Positions 6,980 to 16,204 of a DNA stretch of 64,000 nucleotides are shown piece by piece (position 1 is the first letter of the stretch; every line of letters begins with the position of its first letter). This DNA is from Falsochrobactrum ovis (GTDB taxonomy: Bacteria; Pseudomonadota; Alphaproteobacteria; Rhizobiales; Rhizobiaceae), in contig NZ_QLMK01000009.1 of the NCBI RefSeq assembly GCF_003259955.1, positions 1-64,000 on the forward strand, written 5' to 3'. The translations under genes and the position numbers were made by a program. The notes under the pieces were generated by a model. That model was not told the origin of the DNA and ran no database searches. It saw only the letters and a program-made list of their open reading frames with translations.

Positions 6980-8956
6980 ATGTCTGATGTTGTTTCCCTA
7001 AAATTTCCTGATGGATCAGAGCGTCAATACGACTCGGCAATGACTGGCGCCGAGCTTGCTCTATCCATTTCAAAATCACTTGCCAAGAAAGCTGTAGCTT
7101 ACGCTATTGATGGTACTGTGCGTGATCTTTCAGATCCAATTGGCAATTCTGGCACGGTTGAAATTCTGACTCGCGAAGACCCTCGTGCGCTTGAACTTAT
7201 TCGCCACGATACCGCTCACGTGCTGGCAGAAGCCGTTCAGGAACTATTTCCGGGGACACAAGTAACCATTGGGCCCGTTATTGAGAACGGATTTTATTAC
7301 GATTTCGCACGGGATGAGCCATTTACCCCTGAAGACCTTCCGGTGATTGAGAAAAAGATGCGTGAAATAATTGCGCGCAACAAATCATTCACCAAAGAAA
7401 TCTGGTCTCGTGAAAAGGCCAAACAGGTTTTTGCTGAAAAGGGCGAGAATTATAAGGTCGAGTTGATTGATGCGATCCCGGAAGGGCAGGATCTAAAGAT
7501 TTATTACCAAGGGGACTGGTTTGATCTTTGCCGGGGTCCGCACATGGCTTCTACCGGCCAAATTGGCAACGCTTTCAAACTGATGAAGGTTGCAGGTGCC
7601 TATTGGCGCGGTGATTCCAATAATCCAATGCTTACTCGCATTTACGGTACGGCATTTGCAAATGAAGCTGATCTTCAAGCCTATCTACATATGCTTGAAG
7701 AAGCGGAGAAGCGTGACCACCGCCGCCTGGGGCGTGAAATGGATCTTTTCCATTTTCAGGAAGAGGGCCCCGGCGTGGTATTCTGGCATGCCAAAGGATG
7801 GCGCATGTTCCAGAATTTGGTCAACTATATGCGTCGCAGGCTTGATAGTCATGGCTATCAGGAAGTGAATGCTCCGCAGGTGCTAGACAAATCGCTTTGG
7901 GAAACGTCTGGCCACTGGGGTTGGTACCGTGACAATATGTTTAAGGTTACCGTAGCAGCCGATGAAACCGAGGATGATCGGGTATTTGCACTTAAACCGA
8001 TGAACTGCCCCGGTCACGTGATGATTTTCAAACATGGCTTGAAATCCTACCGTGATCTGCCCATCAAACTGGCTGAATTTGGCAATGTCCATCGCTATGA
8101 ACCCTCTGGCGCATTGCATGGTCTGATGCGCGTGCGAGGGTTTACGCAGGATGATGCGCATATTTTCTGCACAGAAGAACAGATGGCGGCCGAATGTCTG
8201 CGCATCAATGACCTGATCCTTTCTGTTTACAAGGATTTTGGTTTTGAGGAAATTACCATCAAGCTTTCTACACGTCCTGAAAAACGTGTTGGTTCCGATG
8301 AGCTTTGGGACCGTGCTGAAAGCGTGATGATGTCGGTGTTGGAGCAGATTGAACAGCAGTCTGAGGGGATCAAAACCGGAATTATGCCGGGTGAGGGCGC
8401 GTTTTACGGGCCTAAATTTGAGTATACTCTGAAAGATGCGATCGGTCGTGAATGGCAGTGCGGAACCACGCAGATAGACTTTAATCTGCCTGAGCGTTTT
8501 GGTGCATTCTATATCGATAAGGATTCCAATAAGCGCCAACCTGTGATGATTCACCGGGCCATCTGCGGATCAATGGAGCGTTTCCTTGGGATTTTGATCG
8601 AGAACTTTGCCGGACATATGCCGCTATGGTTCGCTCCAACTCAGGTTGTCGTTGCCACCATCACCACCGAGGCCAATGACTATGCGTTGGAGGCAGCTGA
8701 AAAGCTTAAAGCGGCCGGACTTCAGGTTGTCACCGACCTGCGCAATGAGAAGATCAACTATAAAGTACGCGAGCACTCGCTTCAGAAAGTGTCGGTGATT
8801 CTTGTTTGCGGGATGCGGGAAGCGGAAGAAAAGAGCGTCAATATGCGCCGGCTCGGTTCCAGAGATCAAGAATCCATGTCTTTGGATGAAGCCATTAGCC
8901 GGTTGACCAAGGAAGCGACGCCGCCTGATCTATTACGATTGCGTAACGCACAGTAA
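6980..8956 (+). CDS. thrS: Threonyl-tRNA synthetase
   Basis: The 658-residue enzyme has the full ThrRS layout: an N-terminal TGS domain (residues 1-65), the second additional domain with [17 protein letters not shown] and the editing-site region, the class II catalytic core, and the C-terminal anticodon-binding domain from about residue 545. Zinc and active-site motifs are clear: [10 protein letters not shown], motif 2 [20 protein letters not shown], and motif 3 [16 protein letters not shown]. The start ATG at 6980 is preceded by AAGGAAGA. About 100 bases separate it from yidD. A strong terminator follows directly at 8966. Confidence 0.98.
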   Translation: MSDVVSLKFPDGSERQYDSAMTGAELALSISKSLAKKAVAYAIDGTVRDLSDPIGNSGTVEILTREDPRALELIRHDTAHVLAEAVQELFPGTQVTIGPVIENGFYYDFARDEPFTPEDLPVIEKKMREIIARNKSFTKEIWSREKAKQVFAEKGENYKVELIDAIPEGQDLKIYYQGDWFDLCRGPHMASTGQIGNAFKLMKVAGAYWRGDSNNPMLTRIYGTAFANEADLQAYLHMLEEAEKRDHRRLGREMDLFHFQEEGPGVVFWHAKGWRMFQNLVNYMRRRLDSHGYQEVNAPQVLDKSLWETSGHWGWYRDNMFKVTVAADETEDDRVFALKPMNCPGHVMIFKHGLKSYRDLPIKLAEFGNVHRYEPSGALHGLMRVRGFTQDDAHIFCTEEQMAAECLRINDLILSVYKDFGFEEITIKLSTRPEKRVGSDELWDRAESVMMSVLEQIEQQSEGIKTGIMPGEGAFYGPKFEYTLKDAIGREWQCGTTQIDFNLPERFGAFYIDKDSNKRQPVMIHRAICGSMERFLGILIENFAGHMPLWFAPTQVVVATITTEANDYALEAAEKLKAAGLQVVTDLRNEKINYKVREHSLQKVSVILVCGMREAEEKSVNMRRLGSRDQESMSLDEAISRLTKEATPPDLLRLRNAQ

Positions 8957-8965
8957 AAATAAATT

Positions 8966-8990
8966 GGCCCGGTTGTGACCGGGCCTTTTT
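8966..8990 (+). terminator. Rho-independent terminator of thrS
   Basis: GGCCCGGT (8966-8973) pairs perfectly with ACCGGGCC (8978-8985) over a 4-base loop and is followed by five T's, ten bases after the thrS stop. Confidence 0.92.
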
Positions 8991-9003
8991 CTTGAGATTT
9001 GCA

Positions 9004-9972
9004 TCAATCGGCAGCATCGTCTGGAACTTCAAATTCCGCACTGGCGATGACTTCAATTTCCTCATTATTGCCCGAAGATACCTTAAAATCGCGCTGATAA
9101 ATGCGATCTTTGTTTTTCGCTACCGCGACATATTCGCCTTCCATCAGCACCATAGATGAATAAGCACCAACGCTTTCCCGCACCGCATCTCCCGATACGT
9201 TGAGGATAGACCAAGAAGTGTCGGCGAGTGCTTCGCCGCCTTTGTCACGTACCAGTTTCAAAGTTACTTCTGCTGCACGATGCTGAACGGCAGCTTCCGT
9301 TAATTTGCCCGGCTCGACGCGGATATCTGCGCGAATAATCGCATTTGCGGAACCATAATTAGAGACGACATGATAGGTTCCGGCATTTAGACGAATAACC
9401 GTATCAGGCTCAACGTCGGGCACAATGAGGGAACGTTCCGCATTATCGTCATCGGCATAAATGGTAAAACGAACGAGGTCGCTTTTGATTGGTATGTCAT
9501 CCGGCAGGGAAGCGCTCAGCTTCATGCCACCTGCATCCAGATTCATGACTTCACTGCGGTTTGCGTTGCTCAATGTAATGCGCTTTGTAACGCCTGCTCG
9601 CCCAAAGGCCGCATGAACGAGATAACTTCCGGGAGGCAGGTCAAACACCGCAGCTCCGCCCACGGAAGATGCAATCAACGGCAAATGCCCATCTGGACCT
9701 ATATTGGGCGAAAATACTCGCCAGACTATTCCATCGGATAATTCGGGTCCGTTTTCAATGAGCCGCGCTTTCAGGCTAAGCTCAAAGGTCTTGACCAAAG
9801 GATTATTCTCTGGACTACCGGGTGCGGCATACGGACTGATCGGCGGCAGCTCTAAGTTTGGCACAGATAAATTAAGCACAGGTGCGGTGCTTGAAATGGA
9901 ATCAGTGTTTTGTGCAGCGGCAGAATTGGACAGCGCTAACATTAAAACACCAATGAGATATGTGTTTCGCAT
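9004..9972 (-). CDS. Secreted protein with three beta-type modules, function unknown
   Basis: This protein of 322 residues has an N-terminal signal peptide (MRNTYLIGVLMLALSNSAAAQ) with an Ala-x-Ala cleavage site. After it, three segments share one pattern ending in a short loop and a beta hairpin: LPPGSYLVHAAFG, LNAGTYHVVSNYG and LMEGEYVAVAKNK. This resembles repeated carboxypeptidase-regulatory-like or Ig-like modules. Export to the periplasm is likely. The ATG at 9972 was chosen over the TTG two codons upstream. It converges with thrS and diverges from the nitroreductase gene. I recognise no enzyme motif; a similar protein is conserved in Brucella relatives as far as I recall. Confidence 0.75.
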   Translation of the reverse strand: MRNTYLIGVLMLALSNSAAAQNTDSISSTAPVLNLSVPNLELPPISPYAAPGSPENNPLVKTFELSLKARLIENGPELSDGIVWRVFSPNIGPDGHLPLIASSVGGAAVFDLPPGSYLVHAAFGRAGVTKRITLSNANRSEVMNLDAGGMKLSASLPDDIPIKSDLVRFTIYADDDNAERSLIVPDVEPDTVIRLNAGTYHVVSNYGSANAIIRADIRVEPGKLTEAAVQHRAAEVTLKLVRDKGGEALADTSWSILNVSGDAVRESVGAYSSMVLMEGEYVAVAKNKDRIYQRDFKVSSGNNEEIEVIASAEFEVPDDAAD

Positions 9973-10167
9973 GAACAAACCGATCCAGTTCTCAACGCAT
10001 TGATTTTGACGGCATCGTGTTATGGGCCCATGGCTGCGGCAAATTCAAGGCTATTTCGATTGATTTAGCATCGCTCGTCTTTTGCGCGCAGCTCGAGAAA
10101 GAAGTATTGATCGTGCCAAGCGAAAATTCGTAGATTCGACTTAAAGCATATTCTAAATGAGGACGAA

Positions 10168-10758
10168 ATGGCCAATCCTGTATTTGATTTTCTTGCGCAG
10201 AGAAGTTCCACGCCAATTGCTGCGATGGAGGAGCCTGCACCCAATTCACAGGAGCTTGAACAAATTTTAACGGTAGCCACACGTGTGCCAGATCATGGTG
10301 GGTTAACGCCGTGGCGTTTCATTCTCTATCGTGGCGATGCCCGTTATGCGATTGGCGAATATTTGGCTAAACGTGCAGAGGAGCGCGAAGGGCCACTTGC
10401 GGAAAACCGCATTGCTCAAGAAAAAGCCCGTTTTGCGCGGGCACCTCTCGTTATCGGAGTTATATCATCGCCCGTCGACCAAGATCGTATCCCGGAATGG
10501 GAGCAGTTTTTGTCGGGCGGAGCGGTGGCGATGAAACTTTGCCTTGCCGCAAATGCACTAGGCTACGCCACCAATTGGATTACCAACTGGTATTCAAACG
10601 ACGAATCCGCTCGCGCCTATCTCGGACTAGCGCCGCATGAACGGGTTATCGGTTTTGTTCATATCGGCACCTCGTCTAAATCGGCACCCGATCGACCACG
10701 GCCAAATTTGAATGAACTTGTGACGGAGTTTCAAAGTCCGGATGAGCATTCATCATAA
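10168..10758 (+). CDS. Nitroreductase family protein (YdjA-like)
   Basis: The 196-residue protein fits the FMN-dependent nitroreductase family, closest to the short YdjA/TdsD type. Signs are the FMN phosphate-binding N-terminus (QRSSTPI), TRVPDHGGLTPWRFI, GGAVAMKLCLAANALGYATNWIT, and the C-terminal GFVHIGT. These enzymes use NAD(P)H to reduce nitroaromatics or quinones; the natural substrate is unknown. It is followed after 25 bases by a flavin-reductase-like gene, so the two flavoproteins are likely co-transcribed. The start ATG at 10168 has GAGGA upstream. Confidence 0.88.
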   Translation: MANPVFDFLAQRSSTPIAAMEEPAPNSQELEQILTVATRVPDHGGLTPWRFILYRGDARYAIGEYLAKRAEEREGPLAENRIAQEKARFARAPLVIGVISSPVDQDRIPEWEQFLSGGAVAMKLCLAANALGYATNWITNWYSNDESARAYLGLAPHERVIGFVHIGTSSKSAPDRPRPNLNELVTEFQSPDEHSS

Positions 10759-10783
10759 AGGAAAATAAGGTTTTATATATCGA

Positions 10784-11398
10784 ATGATATTTTATGAAAT
10801 CGGTAACGGACACGGATTGCCACATAACCCGTTGAAAGCGATCATCGCACCGCGTCCCATTGGTTGGATTGGAACGAGATCGCGCAACGGCTGTGTGAAT
10901 CTGGCTCCATATTCCTTCTTTAACATGATCGCAGATACGCCGCCTCTGGTTATGTTTTCGTCTTCGGGCAAAAAAGATAGTGTCAGCTTTATCGAAGAAA
11001 CTGGAGTTTTCACGGTTAGCGCAGTCGGTGATCGATTGAAGCAACAAATGAATATTTCATCCATCGATGCGCCACGCGGAACAAGCGAATTTGAATATTC
11101 CGGCCTGGCAACAGCACCGGGCCAGTTGGTGGAAGCGCCTTTTGTTAAAGAGGCTTATGCCGCTCTGGAGTGCGAAGCTGTTGAAATCAAACAATTGCGC
11201 GACCGAAGCGGCAATTTATCCGAAAACTATATGGTGATCGGGGAAGTTGTCGCTGTACATCTGGATGAAAATGTTCTGACAAACGGGTTGGTCGACATTA
11301 AAAAGGCTCGGCCAGTCTCGCGCTTAGGATATATGGATTACGCGACCACAGAAGAAGTGTACCAAATGTTCCGTCCAAAATGGCCGAAAGATCTGTGA
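10784..11398 (+). CDS. Flavin reductase-like domain protein
   Basis: This 204-residue protein has the FMN-binding split-barrel fold of the flavin reductase-like family (DIM6/NTAB type). Typical elements are NPLKAIIAPRPIGWIGTRS, NLAPYSFFNMIADTPPLVMF, SGKKDSVSFIEETGVFTVS and the C-terminal LGYMDYATTEEVYQM. The family includes FMN reductases and flavoprotein oxygenases. It directly follows the nitroreductase gene and converges on mazG with four bases between the stops. The reaction is not predictable from sequence alone. Confidence 0.88.
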   Translation: MIFYEIGNGHGLPHNPLKAIIAPRPIGWIGTRSRNGCVNLAPYSFFNMIADTPPLVMFSSSGKKDSVSFIEETGVFTVSAVGDRLKQQMNISSIDAPRGTSEFEYSGLATAPGQLVEAPFVKEAYAALECEAVEIKQLRDRSGNLSENYMVIGEVVAVHLDENVLTNGLVDIKKARPVSRLGYMDYATTEEVYQMFRPKWPKDL

Positions 11399-11402
11399 CC
11401 GC

Positions 11403-12227
11403 TCAAAGTCCGCTTTTTTTCGATTCTTGCCAGATGGCTTCCATTTCCTCCAGGCTTGCATCTTCCAAAGAACGGCTGGCCTGTTTCAAGCTCTTTTCAA
11501 TGAAATGAAAACGACGGGTGAATTTGGCGTTGGTCGCCATTAATGCGGTTTCTGCATCTATATCCAAATGGCGCCCCAAATTTACCACGGCAAATAAGAG
11601 ATCCCCATATTCTTCTTGAATTGAGGAATGTTTGCCCTCGGAAATTGCTGATTTAAGTTCTGCGATCTCTTCTTCAATTTTGTCGATTATGGGCGCCGCT
11701 TCAGCCCAGTCAAAACCCACTTTTGCAGCTTTTTGCTGAAGTTTGAGCGCTCGTAACAGGGCAGGGAAGGCGTGGGGAATATCGTCTAGATATCCGTCCT
11801 TTTCGTCTGCGGCCAGACCATTCTGGTCTCTTCTCCTCGCTCTTTGCGCTTTTTCTTCTGCTTTTATGCGGCTCCAAGAATCTTTTGCCATTCCGGCTTT
11901 GCGTTGCTCAGCATCGCCAAATACATGTGGATGCCGGCGGATCATCTTGTCGGTCACAGTTTGAACGACATCCCCAAAGTCGAAATCCCCGTTTTCCTCG
12001 GCCATGCGCGCATGAAATACGACCTGCAACAGAAGATCTCCCAATTCCTCTTTTAGATCGTCCATATCATCGCGATCGATGGCATCAAGAACCTCATAGG
12101 CCTCTTCCAGCGTATAGGGTGCGATGGAGCGAAAATCCTGTTCGACATCCCACGGACATCCCGTATCCGGATTGCGCAGGGCGGCCATAATTTCCAGAAG
12201 ACGATCAATGTTGCGGGAGGGCTTCAT
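11403..12227 (-). CDS. mazG: Nucleoside triphosphate pyrophosphohydrolase MazG
   Basis: The 274-residue protein has two tandem MazG domains. The first shows CPWDVEQDFRSIAPYTLEEA, EELGDLLLQVVFHARMAEE; the second shows KVGFDWAEAAPIIDKIEEEI and EEYGDLLFAVVNLGRH. The EExxE and ExxD metal-binding motifs are intact in both. MazG hydrolyses (d)NTPs to monophosphates and can lower ppGpp levels in E. coli. I place the start at ATG 12227, with GGAG seven bases upstream; the frame is open to 12260 without a better site. Confidence 0.95.
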   Translation of the reverse strand: MKPSRNIDRLLEIMAALRNPDTGCPWDVEQDFRSIAPYTLEEAYEVLDAIDRDDMDDLKEELGDLLLQVVFHARMAEENGDFDFGDVVQTVTDKMIRRHPHVFGDAEQRKAGMAKDSWSRIKAEEKAQRARRRDQNGLAADEKDGYLDDIPHAFPALLRALKLQQKAAKVGFDWAEAAPIIDKIEEEIAELKSAISEGKHSSIQEEYGDLLFAVVNLGRHLDIDAETALMATNAKFTRRFHFIEKSLKQASRSLEDASLEEMEAIWQESKKSGL

Positions 12228-12361
12228 TTGGGCTCCGATAGGTAGGATGTGCAGTAACAATTAAACCTTGGTTATCTGATTGACTTGCAGTTAGTCCAGC
12301 TTTTGCTTAGTCAGACAGGATTGCACCTCAAAACCTTATGTTAACGTTTGGATAATGAAGA

Positions 12362-13369
12362 ATGACAATCCTTGTAACAGGCGGCGCAGGTTATATTGGC
12401 TCTCACACTTGTGTTCAGTTGATCGAAGCTGGCCACAAAGTGGTGGTTGTGGACAATTTTGCAAATAGTCATCCCGAAGCATTGCGCCGGATTGAAAAAA
12501 TTACCGGTTTTGCACCGCGCAAGGAAGCGGGTGACATTCGAGATCGTTCGTTTCTCGAACAGGTGATCCGTCATCATAATTGCACTGCGGTTGTTCATTT
12601 TGCGGGATTAAAAGCCGTGGGCGAATCGAATGAAATGCCCCTGCATTATTATGATTGCAATGTGTTGGGCACGCTCCGCTTGCTGCAGGCAATGCAATCG
12701 ACCGGCGTCAAGACGCTTGTTTTCAGCTCATCCGCTACCGTATATGGCGACCCGGTAAAACTGCCGATTACGGAAGATCTGCCTCTATCCGCTACCAACC
12801 CATATGGTCGGACAAAACTTATAATTGAGGACATGCTCCGCGATCTTTTTGCCAGTGATCCGAGCTGGAAAATAGCAATTTTGCGGTATTTCAACCCGGT
12901 TGGTGCGCATGAAAGCGGTTTGATCGGAGAGGACCCCAAAGGTATTCCAAATAATTTGATGCCAATCATTGCACAGGTTGCGACTGGCCGTCGGAAGCAG
13001 CTCAATGTTTGGGGTAACGATTATCCGACGCGCGATGGCACGGGAATACGCGATTACATCCATGTCGTTGATCTCGCGCAAGGTCATTTAAAGGCTCTAA
13101 ACAAATTGCAGGATCCGCAATGTTTTGCAGTCAATCTCGGCACAGGGCAGGGGCACAGTGTGCTTGAGGTGATCGAGGCGTTTGAGCACGTATCAAATCG
13201 CAAAATTGAATATGAGATTTCTCCCCGCAGAAAAGGGGACGTAGCTGAATGCTATGCAGATGCAAGTTTCGCACGCGATTTTCTAAACTGGCAAGCCAAA
13301 AAAGATCTGCGGCAAATGTGCCAAGATATGTGGAACTGGCAATCGAAAAACCCCAACGGTTATGAATAA
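12362..13369 (+). CDS. galE: UDP-glucose 4-epimerase
   Basis: The 335-residue short-chain dehydrogenase-type epimerase has the NAD-binding GGAGYIGSH at residues 7-15, the catalytic SSSATVYG serine region, the YGRTK tyrosine-lysine pair, and GTGIRDYIHVVDLA. Length and motifs fit GalE rather than other NDP-sugar epimerases. It interconverts UDP-glucose and UDP-galactose for surface polysaccharides. It leads three plus-strand genes with short gaps, but the neighbours are not sugar genes. Upstream, a 130-base divergent region separates it from mazG. Confidence 0.93.
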   Translation: MTILVTGGAGYIGSHTCVQLIEAGHKVVVVDNFANSHPEALRRIEKITGFAPRKEAGDIRDRSFLEQVIRHHNCTAVVHFAGLKAVGESNEMPLHYYDCNVLGTLRLLQAMQSTGVKTLVFSSSATVYGDPVKLPITEDLPLSATNPYGRTKLIIEDMLRDLFASDPSWKIAILRYFNPVGAHESGLIGEDPKGIPNNLMPIIAQVATGRRKQLNVWGNDYPTRDGTGIRDYIHVVDLAQGHLKALNKLQDPQCFAVNLGTGQGHSVLEVIEAFEHVSNRKIEYEISPRRKGDVAECYADASFARDFLNWQAKKDLRQMCQDMWNWQSKNPNGYE

Positions 13370-13402
13370 TATCAAAGCCGCAGCTTCAAGAAGGCATATT
13401 TA

Positions 13403-14362
13403 ATGCGTCTTTTGCCAGATCGCTTCACCACTATGCTTGTGGCTACCATGCTGCTGGCTTCGTTCTTGCCCGTGCGCGGGGAGATTGCGGTTTGGTTTAG
13501 CATTGCTACTAAAATTTCTGTTGGGCTCTTATTCTTTTTGCACGGTGCGCGTCTATCACGTGCGGCTGTGCTAAGCGGAGCGACACATTGGAAATTGCAT
13601 CTGACGGTTTTGTCAGCAACTTTTGTGCTGTTTCCGATGTTGGGATTACTCGCTGGATGGGCAGTGCCCGGTCTTTCACATTCGGCATTTTATGCGGGTA
13701 TACTTTATTTGTGCGTACTGCCGTCAACGGTACAATCTTCAATTGCTTTCACCTCAATCGCTGGCGGAAACGTCGCGGCGGCAGTTGTTTCGGCGTCCGC
13801 ATCTAATATTTTTGGCATGTTCATAACACCGCTCTTCGTCGGTTTGCTCTTCACAGTTCAAGGGGGCGGTGGAATTTCATTTGATGCATTTCAATCAATC
13901 TTGCTTCAACTGTTCGCGCCTTTCGTGCTCGGTCAGATCCTGCAGCCATGGATTGGCAGTTTTCTTCGGCGTAACAATAAACCGCTCGCTATTGTTGATC
14001 GCGGCTCCATCTTGATGGTGGTTTATCTTGCGTTTAGCCAAGCGGTTACCACCGGGCTCTGGCAGACGGTTACGTGGAATGATCTTGCCGTGATGACATG
14101 TATTAGCATCACGCTTTTAGTCTTTGTTCTCGTCGTCACATGGTATGGTAGCGAGTGGCTGGGCTTTAATAAAGCCGATAGGATCACGATCTTATTCTGT
14201 GGTTCGAAAAAGAGTCTGGCTAGTGGTGCGCCCATGGCGAGCGCTATTTTTGCCGGTTCAGACATTGGGGCGATCGTTCTGCCGCTGATGCTTTTTCACC
14301 AAATCCAGCTTATAGCTTGCGCTATTATTGCACGCAGGCTTTCGCGCAAAAATCTGAGATAG
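13403..14362 (+). CDS. Bile acid:sodium symporter family transporter (SBF-like, YfeH type)
   Basis: This 319-residue inner-membrane protein has about nine to ten hydrophobic helices and matches the SBF-like CPA transporter family. Recognisable pieces are GLLFFLHGARLS, the crossover region YLCVLPSTVQSSIAFTSIAGGN, FAPFVLGQILQPW and FCGSKKSLASGAP. The two broken-helix crossover motifs of the BART superfamily are retained. The substrate is unknown; bile acid transport is only a family name. It lies 33 bases after galE and 32 before the methyltransferase gene. Confidence 0.9.
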   Translation: MRLLPDRFTTMLVATMLLASFLPVRGEIAVWFSIATKISVGLLFFLHGARLSRAAVLSGATHWKLHLTVLSATFVLFPMLGLLAGWAVPGLSHSAFYAGILYLCVLPSTVQSSIAFTSIAGGNVAAAVVSASASNIFGMFITPLFVGLLFTVQGGGGISFDAFQSILLQLFAPFVLGQILQPWIGSFLRRNNKPLAIVDRGSILMVVYLAFSQAVTTGLWQTVTWNDLAVMTCISITLLVFVLVVTWYGSEWLGFNKADRITILFCGSKKSLASGAPMASAIFAGSDIGAIVLPLMLFHQIQLIACAIIARRLSRKNLR

Positions 14363-14394
14363 ACAATCTCGGCATCACAACAAGATAGGCAAAT

Positions 14395-15240
14395 ATGACC
14401 CAACAAAATGGTAGTGCAGATGCGCCGAAAACATTCGACCAAGAGGCTTTGGCGGAAGCATATAATAGGGCGTTAGATTTAGAAAAATCTGGCGATTTTA
14501 ATGCTGCGGCTGAAGCATATCGAAAAGTTCTTGAAATTGATCCGGATGATCATGGCGGTGCAGCGGTACGCCTAGCGAGTATGGGCCGAGGCCAAGTTCC
14601 ACCGAAAGCACCGGACGCTTATGTCAGCACTCTTTTTGATCAACATGCAGAAATGTTTGATTCCATACTTGTTGATCAGTTGGGATATGATGTTCCGCTG
14701 CAGGTGCGTGAAACTTTGCTTGAAATTGACAATGAATTTCAAGCAGATCGAATGCTTGATCTTGGCTGCGGAACCGGCCTTTCTGCAGATGCGCTGGACG
14801 ATATGGCCAGCCATAAAACCGGCGTCGACATTTCCGAAAATATGATTGAAGTCGCTTTTGAAAAAGGCGATTACGATGCTCTTTATGTGGGCGAAGTGGT
14901 CAAGTTTCTCGAAACTTGGGACGAGGGCCAGTGGGATTTGATCATCTCGACGGATGTGTTGCCGTATATGGGAGAATTGGAGCGTTTGTTTGCGGGCGTG
15001 TCCGCACATTTGAAGCCAGGCGGATATTTTGCTTTTTCAAGTGAAACATTATCGGCAGATCAACTCGGCGGCCGGGACTTTATCGTTGGTGCTTATCAGC
15101 GCTTCGCTCACGCTGAGCAATATGTCCGTAGAGTGCTTATTGATAACCAGCTTGAATGTGTGATCTGCAAAAATATTATTGTGCGAAGAGAACAGACCGA
15201 GCCGGTGCCGGGCCATCTCTATATTGCACGAAAGCTATGA
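14395..15240 (+). CDS. TPR-containing class I SAM-dependent methyltransferase
   Basis: The 281-residue protein begins with a short tetratricopeptide-like region (residues about 20-60: ALDLEKSGDFNAAAEAYRK then VLEIDPDD). A class I methyltransferase domain follows, with motif I MLDLGCGTGLSADAL and the acidic end of beta-2 in TGVDISENMIEVA. The later strand DLIISTDVLPYMG and the helix ERLFAGVSAHLKPGGYFAFS complete the Rossmann fold. The acceptor substrate is unknown. It is the last gene of the galE group, and a 570-base gene-free stretch follows. Confidence 0.88.
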   Translation: MTQQNGSADAPKTFDQEALAEAYNRALDLEKSGDFNAAAEAYRKVLEIDPDDHGGAAVRLASMGRGQVPPKAPDAYVSTLFDQHAEMFDSILVDQLGYDVPLQVRETLLEIDNEFQADRMLDLGCGTGLSADALDDMASHKTGVDISENMIEVAFEKGDYDALYVGEVVKFLETWDEGQWDLIISTDVLPYMGELERLFAGVSAHLKPGGYFAFSSETLSADQLGGRDFIVGAYQRFAHAEQYVRRVLIDNQLECVICKNIIVRREQTEPVPGHLYIARKL

Positions 15241-15810
15241 TAGGAATTATCGTAGCTAAACCGTTTGGCAATGCAGTCTTGTCTATCTGGCCCACAATGC
15301 GTTCACGTATTTAGTAATGCATGACACGCATTAGCTGCCGCAGGTGTCAGCTCTGATGCGACCTATGACATTACTATAGTCATCAATCGGTTCCATAATC
15401 CATATTATGTGATACATGGGTTGGCTATATGAGCGACGCCTATTGGCTTTAGGCTTGTTCCCTGCTTGCGAATTACGCTAACCGTTATTTTGATCCCGCT
15501 ACACGATTAAGCTGCCACTTTGTCCCCGGCCCTATAAGGCACTAGGGCCGCTTTCATTGGGCGACATCCCGAAAGCACAACTCTGGATTGGTTTAGTTGC
15601 GGTTCAGTTCATTGGACCGAAATAGCGCGTGGTTATCTAAATTAAGATGTCAAAAATTCCGACTGTGTCTATCGTTAGATTGCCAATATCAAATTCAGGC
15701 AGGCGTTAACGCAAACCAAGTGGAACGAAGTTCTATTAAGAACGTTATTTAGCATATCGTATTAAACGAGTTTTGCGAACTGATCTGTTCGGGAAAGGGT
15801 CTATCCGCTT
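15241..15810. other. 570-base region without a recognised gene; one hairpin
   Basis: No frame here has a convincing start, ribosome site and family match. The one clear structure is a perfect 8-bp hairpin, CGGCCCTA (15527-15534) with TAGGGCCG (15543-15550), followed by CTTTC, which may be a weak terminator. The sequence otherwise looks like decayed or regulatory DNA. Confidence 0.5.
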
Positions 15811-15972
15811 ATGTCTGTTTTAATTAGTCTGCTCGTAACGGTTCTCGTTGTTTTCCTTATATTATATCTAATCAACATGTTGCCGCTCGACGGACGTGTG
15901 AAGCAAATAGCTCAGGTGATCGTCATCATTTTGGGTATTGTTTCACTTTTAAAATATCTTGCCGTTTTTTAA
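15811..15972 (+). CDS. Small hydrophobic membrane protein, Thivi_2564-like
   Basis: This is a 53-residue protein, MSVLISLLVTVLVVFLILY onward, with two predicted membrane helices. They are separated by the polar turn NMLPLDGRVKQIA; the second helix is VIVIILGIVSLLKYLAVF. The turn and the spacing match the small Thivi_2564-family membrane proteins found widely in proteobacteria. A GAAAGGG stretch lies about 12 bases upstream, which is a modest ribosome site. The function is unknown. A hairpin with a T tract follows at 16002. Confidence 0.7.
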   Translation: MSVLISLLVTVLVVFLILYLINMLPLDGRVKQIAQVIVIILGIVSLLKYLAVF

Positions 15973-16001
15973 CCGAAAACCGAGGGTCGACGGCAATATA
16001 A

Positions 16002-16028
16002 TGAGACCGTTTTCGGTGCTCTCATTTT
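16002..16028 (+). terminator. Terminator-like hairpin after the small membrane protein gene
   Basis: TGAGACCG and CGGT...TCTCA pair around TTTT with a small bulge, and ATTTTG follows. It lies 30 bases after the stop of the 53-residue protein. The region from here to 16204 holds no recognised gene. Confidence 0.5.
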
Positions 16029-16204
16029 GTTGATTGCGATCTTTGTATTTTTTAAGTAGCATAAACAGTGACGGCTACTTTTAGTTGCATTTAATAACAG
16101 GTTGCTATTATAGCTGGCATAACTTCACCGAAGTTAATTTGACGAAATTCATTTTTTCAAGAAGGTCGTCTTATCGTGATCCGTGTCTTGCTTGGGGGCG
16201 GCAT

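Noticed and set aside
7883-8554. 223-codon frame antisense to thrS
   Set aside because: Full overlap with a strongly conserved gene, low-complexity composition, no ribosome site.
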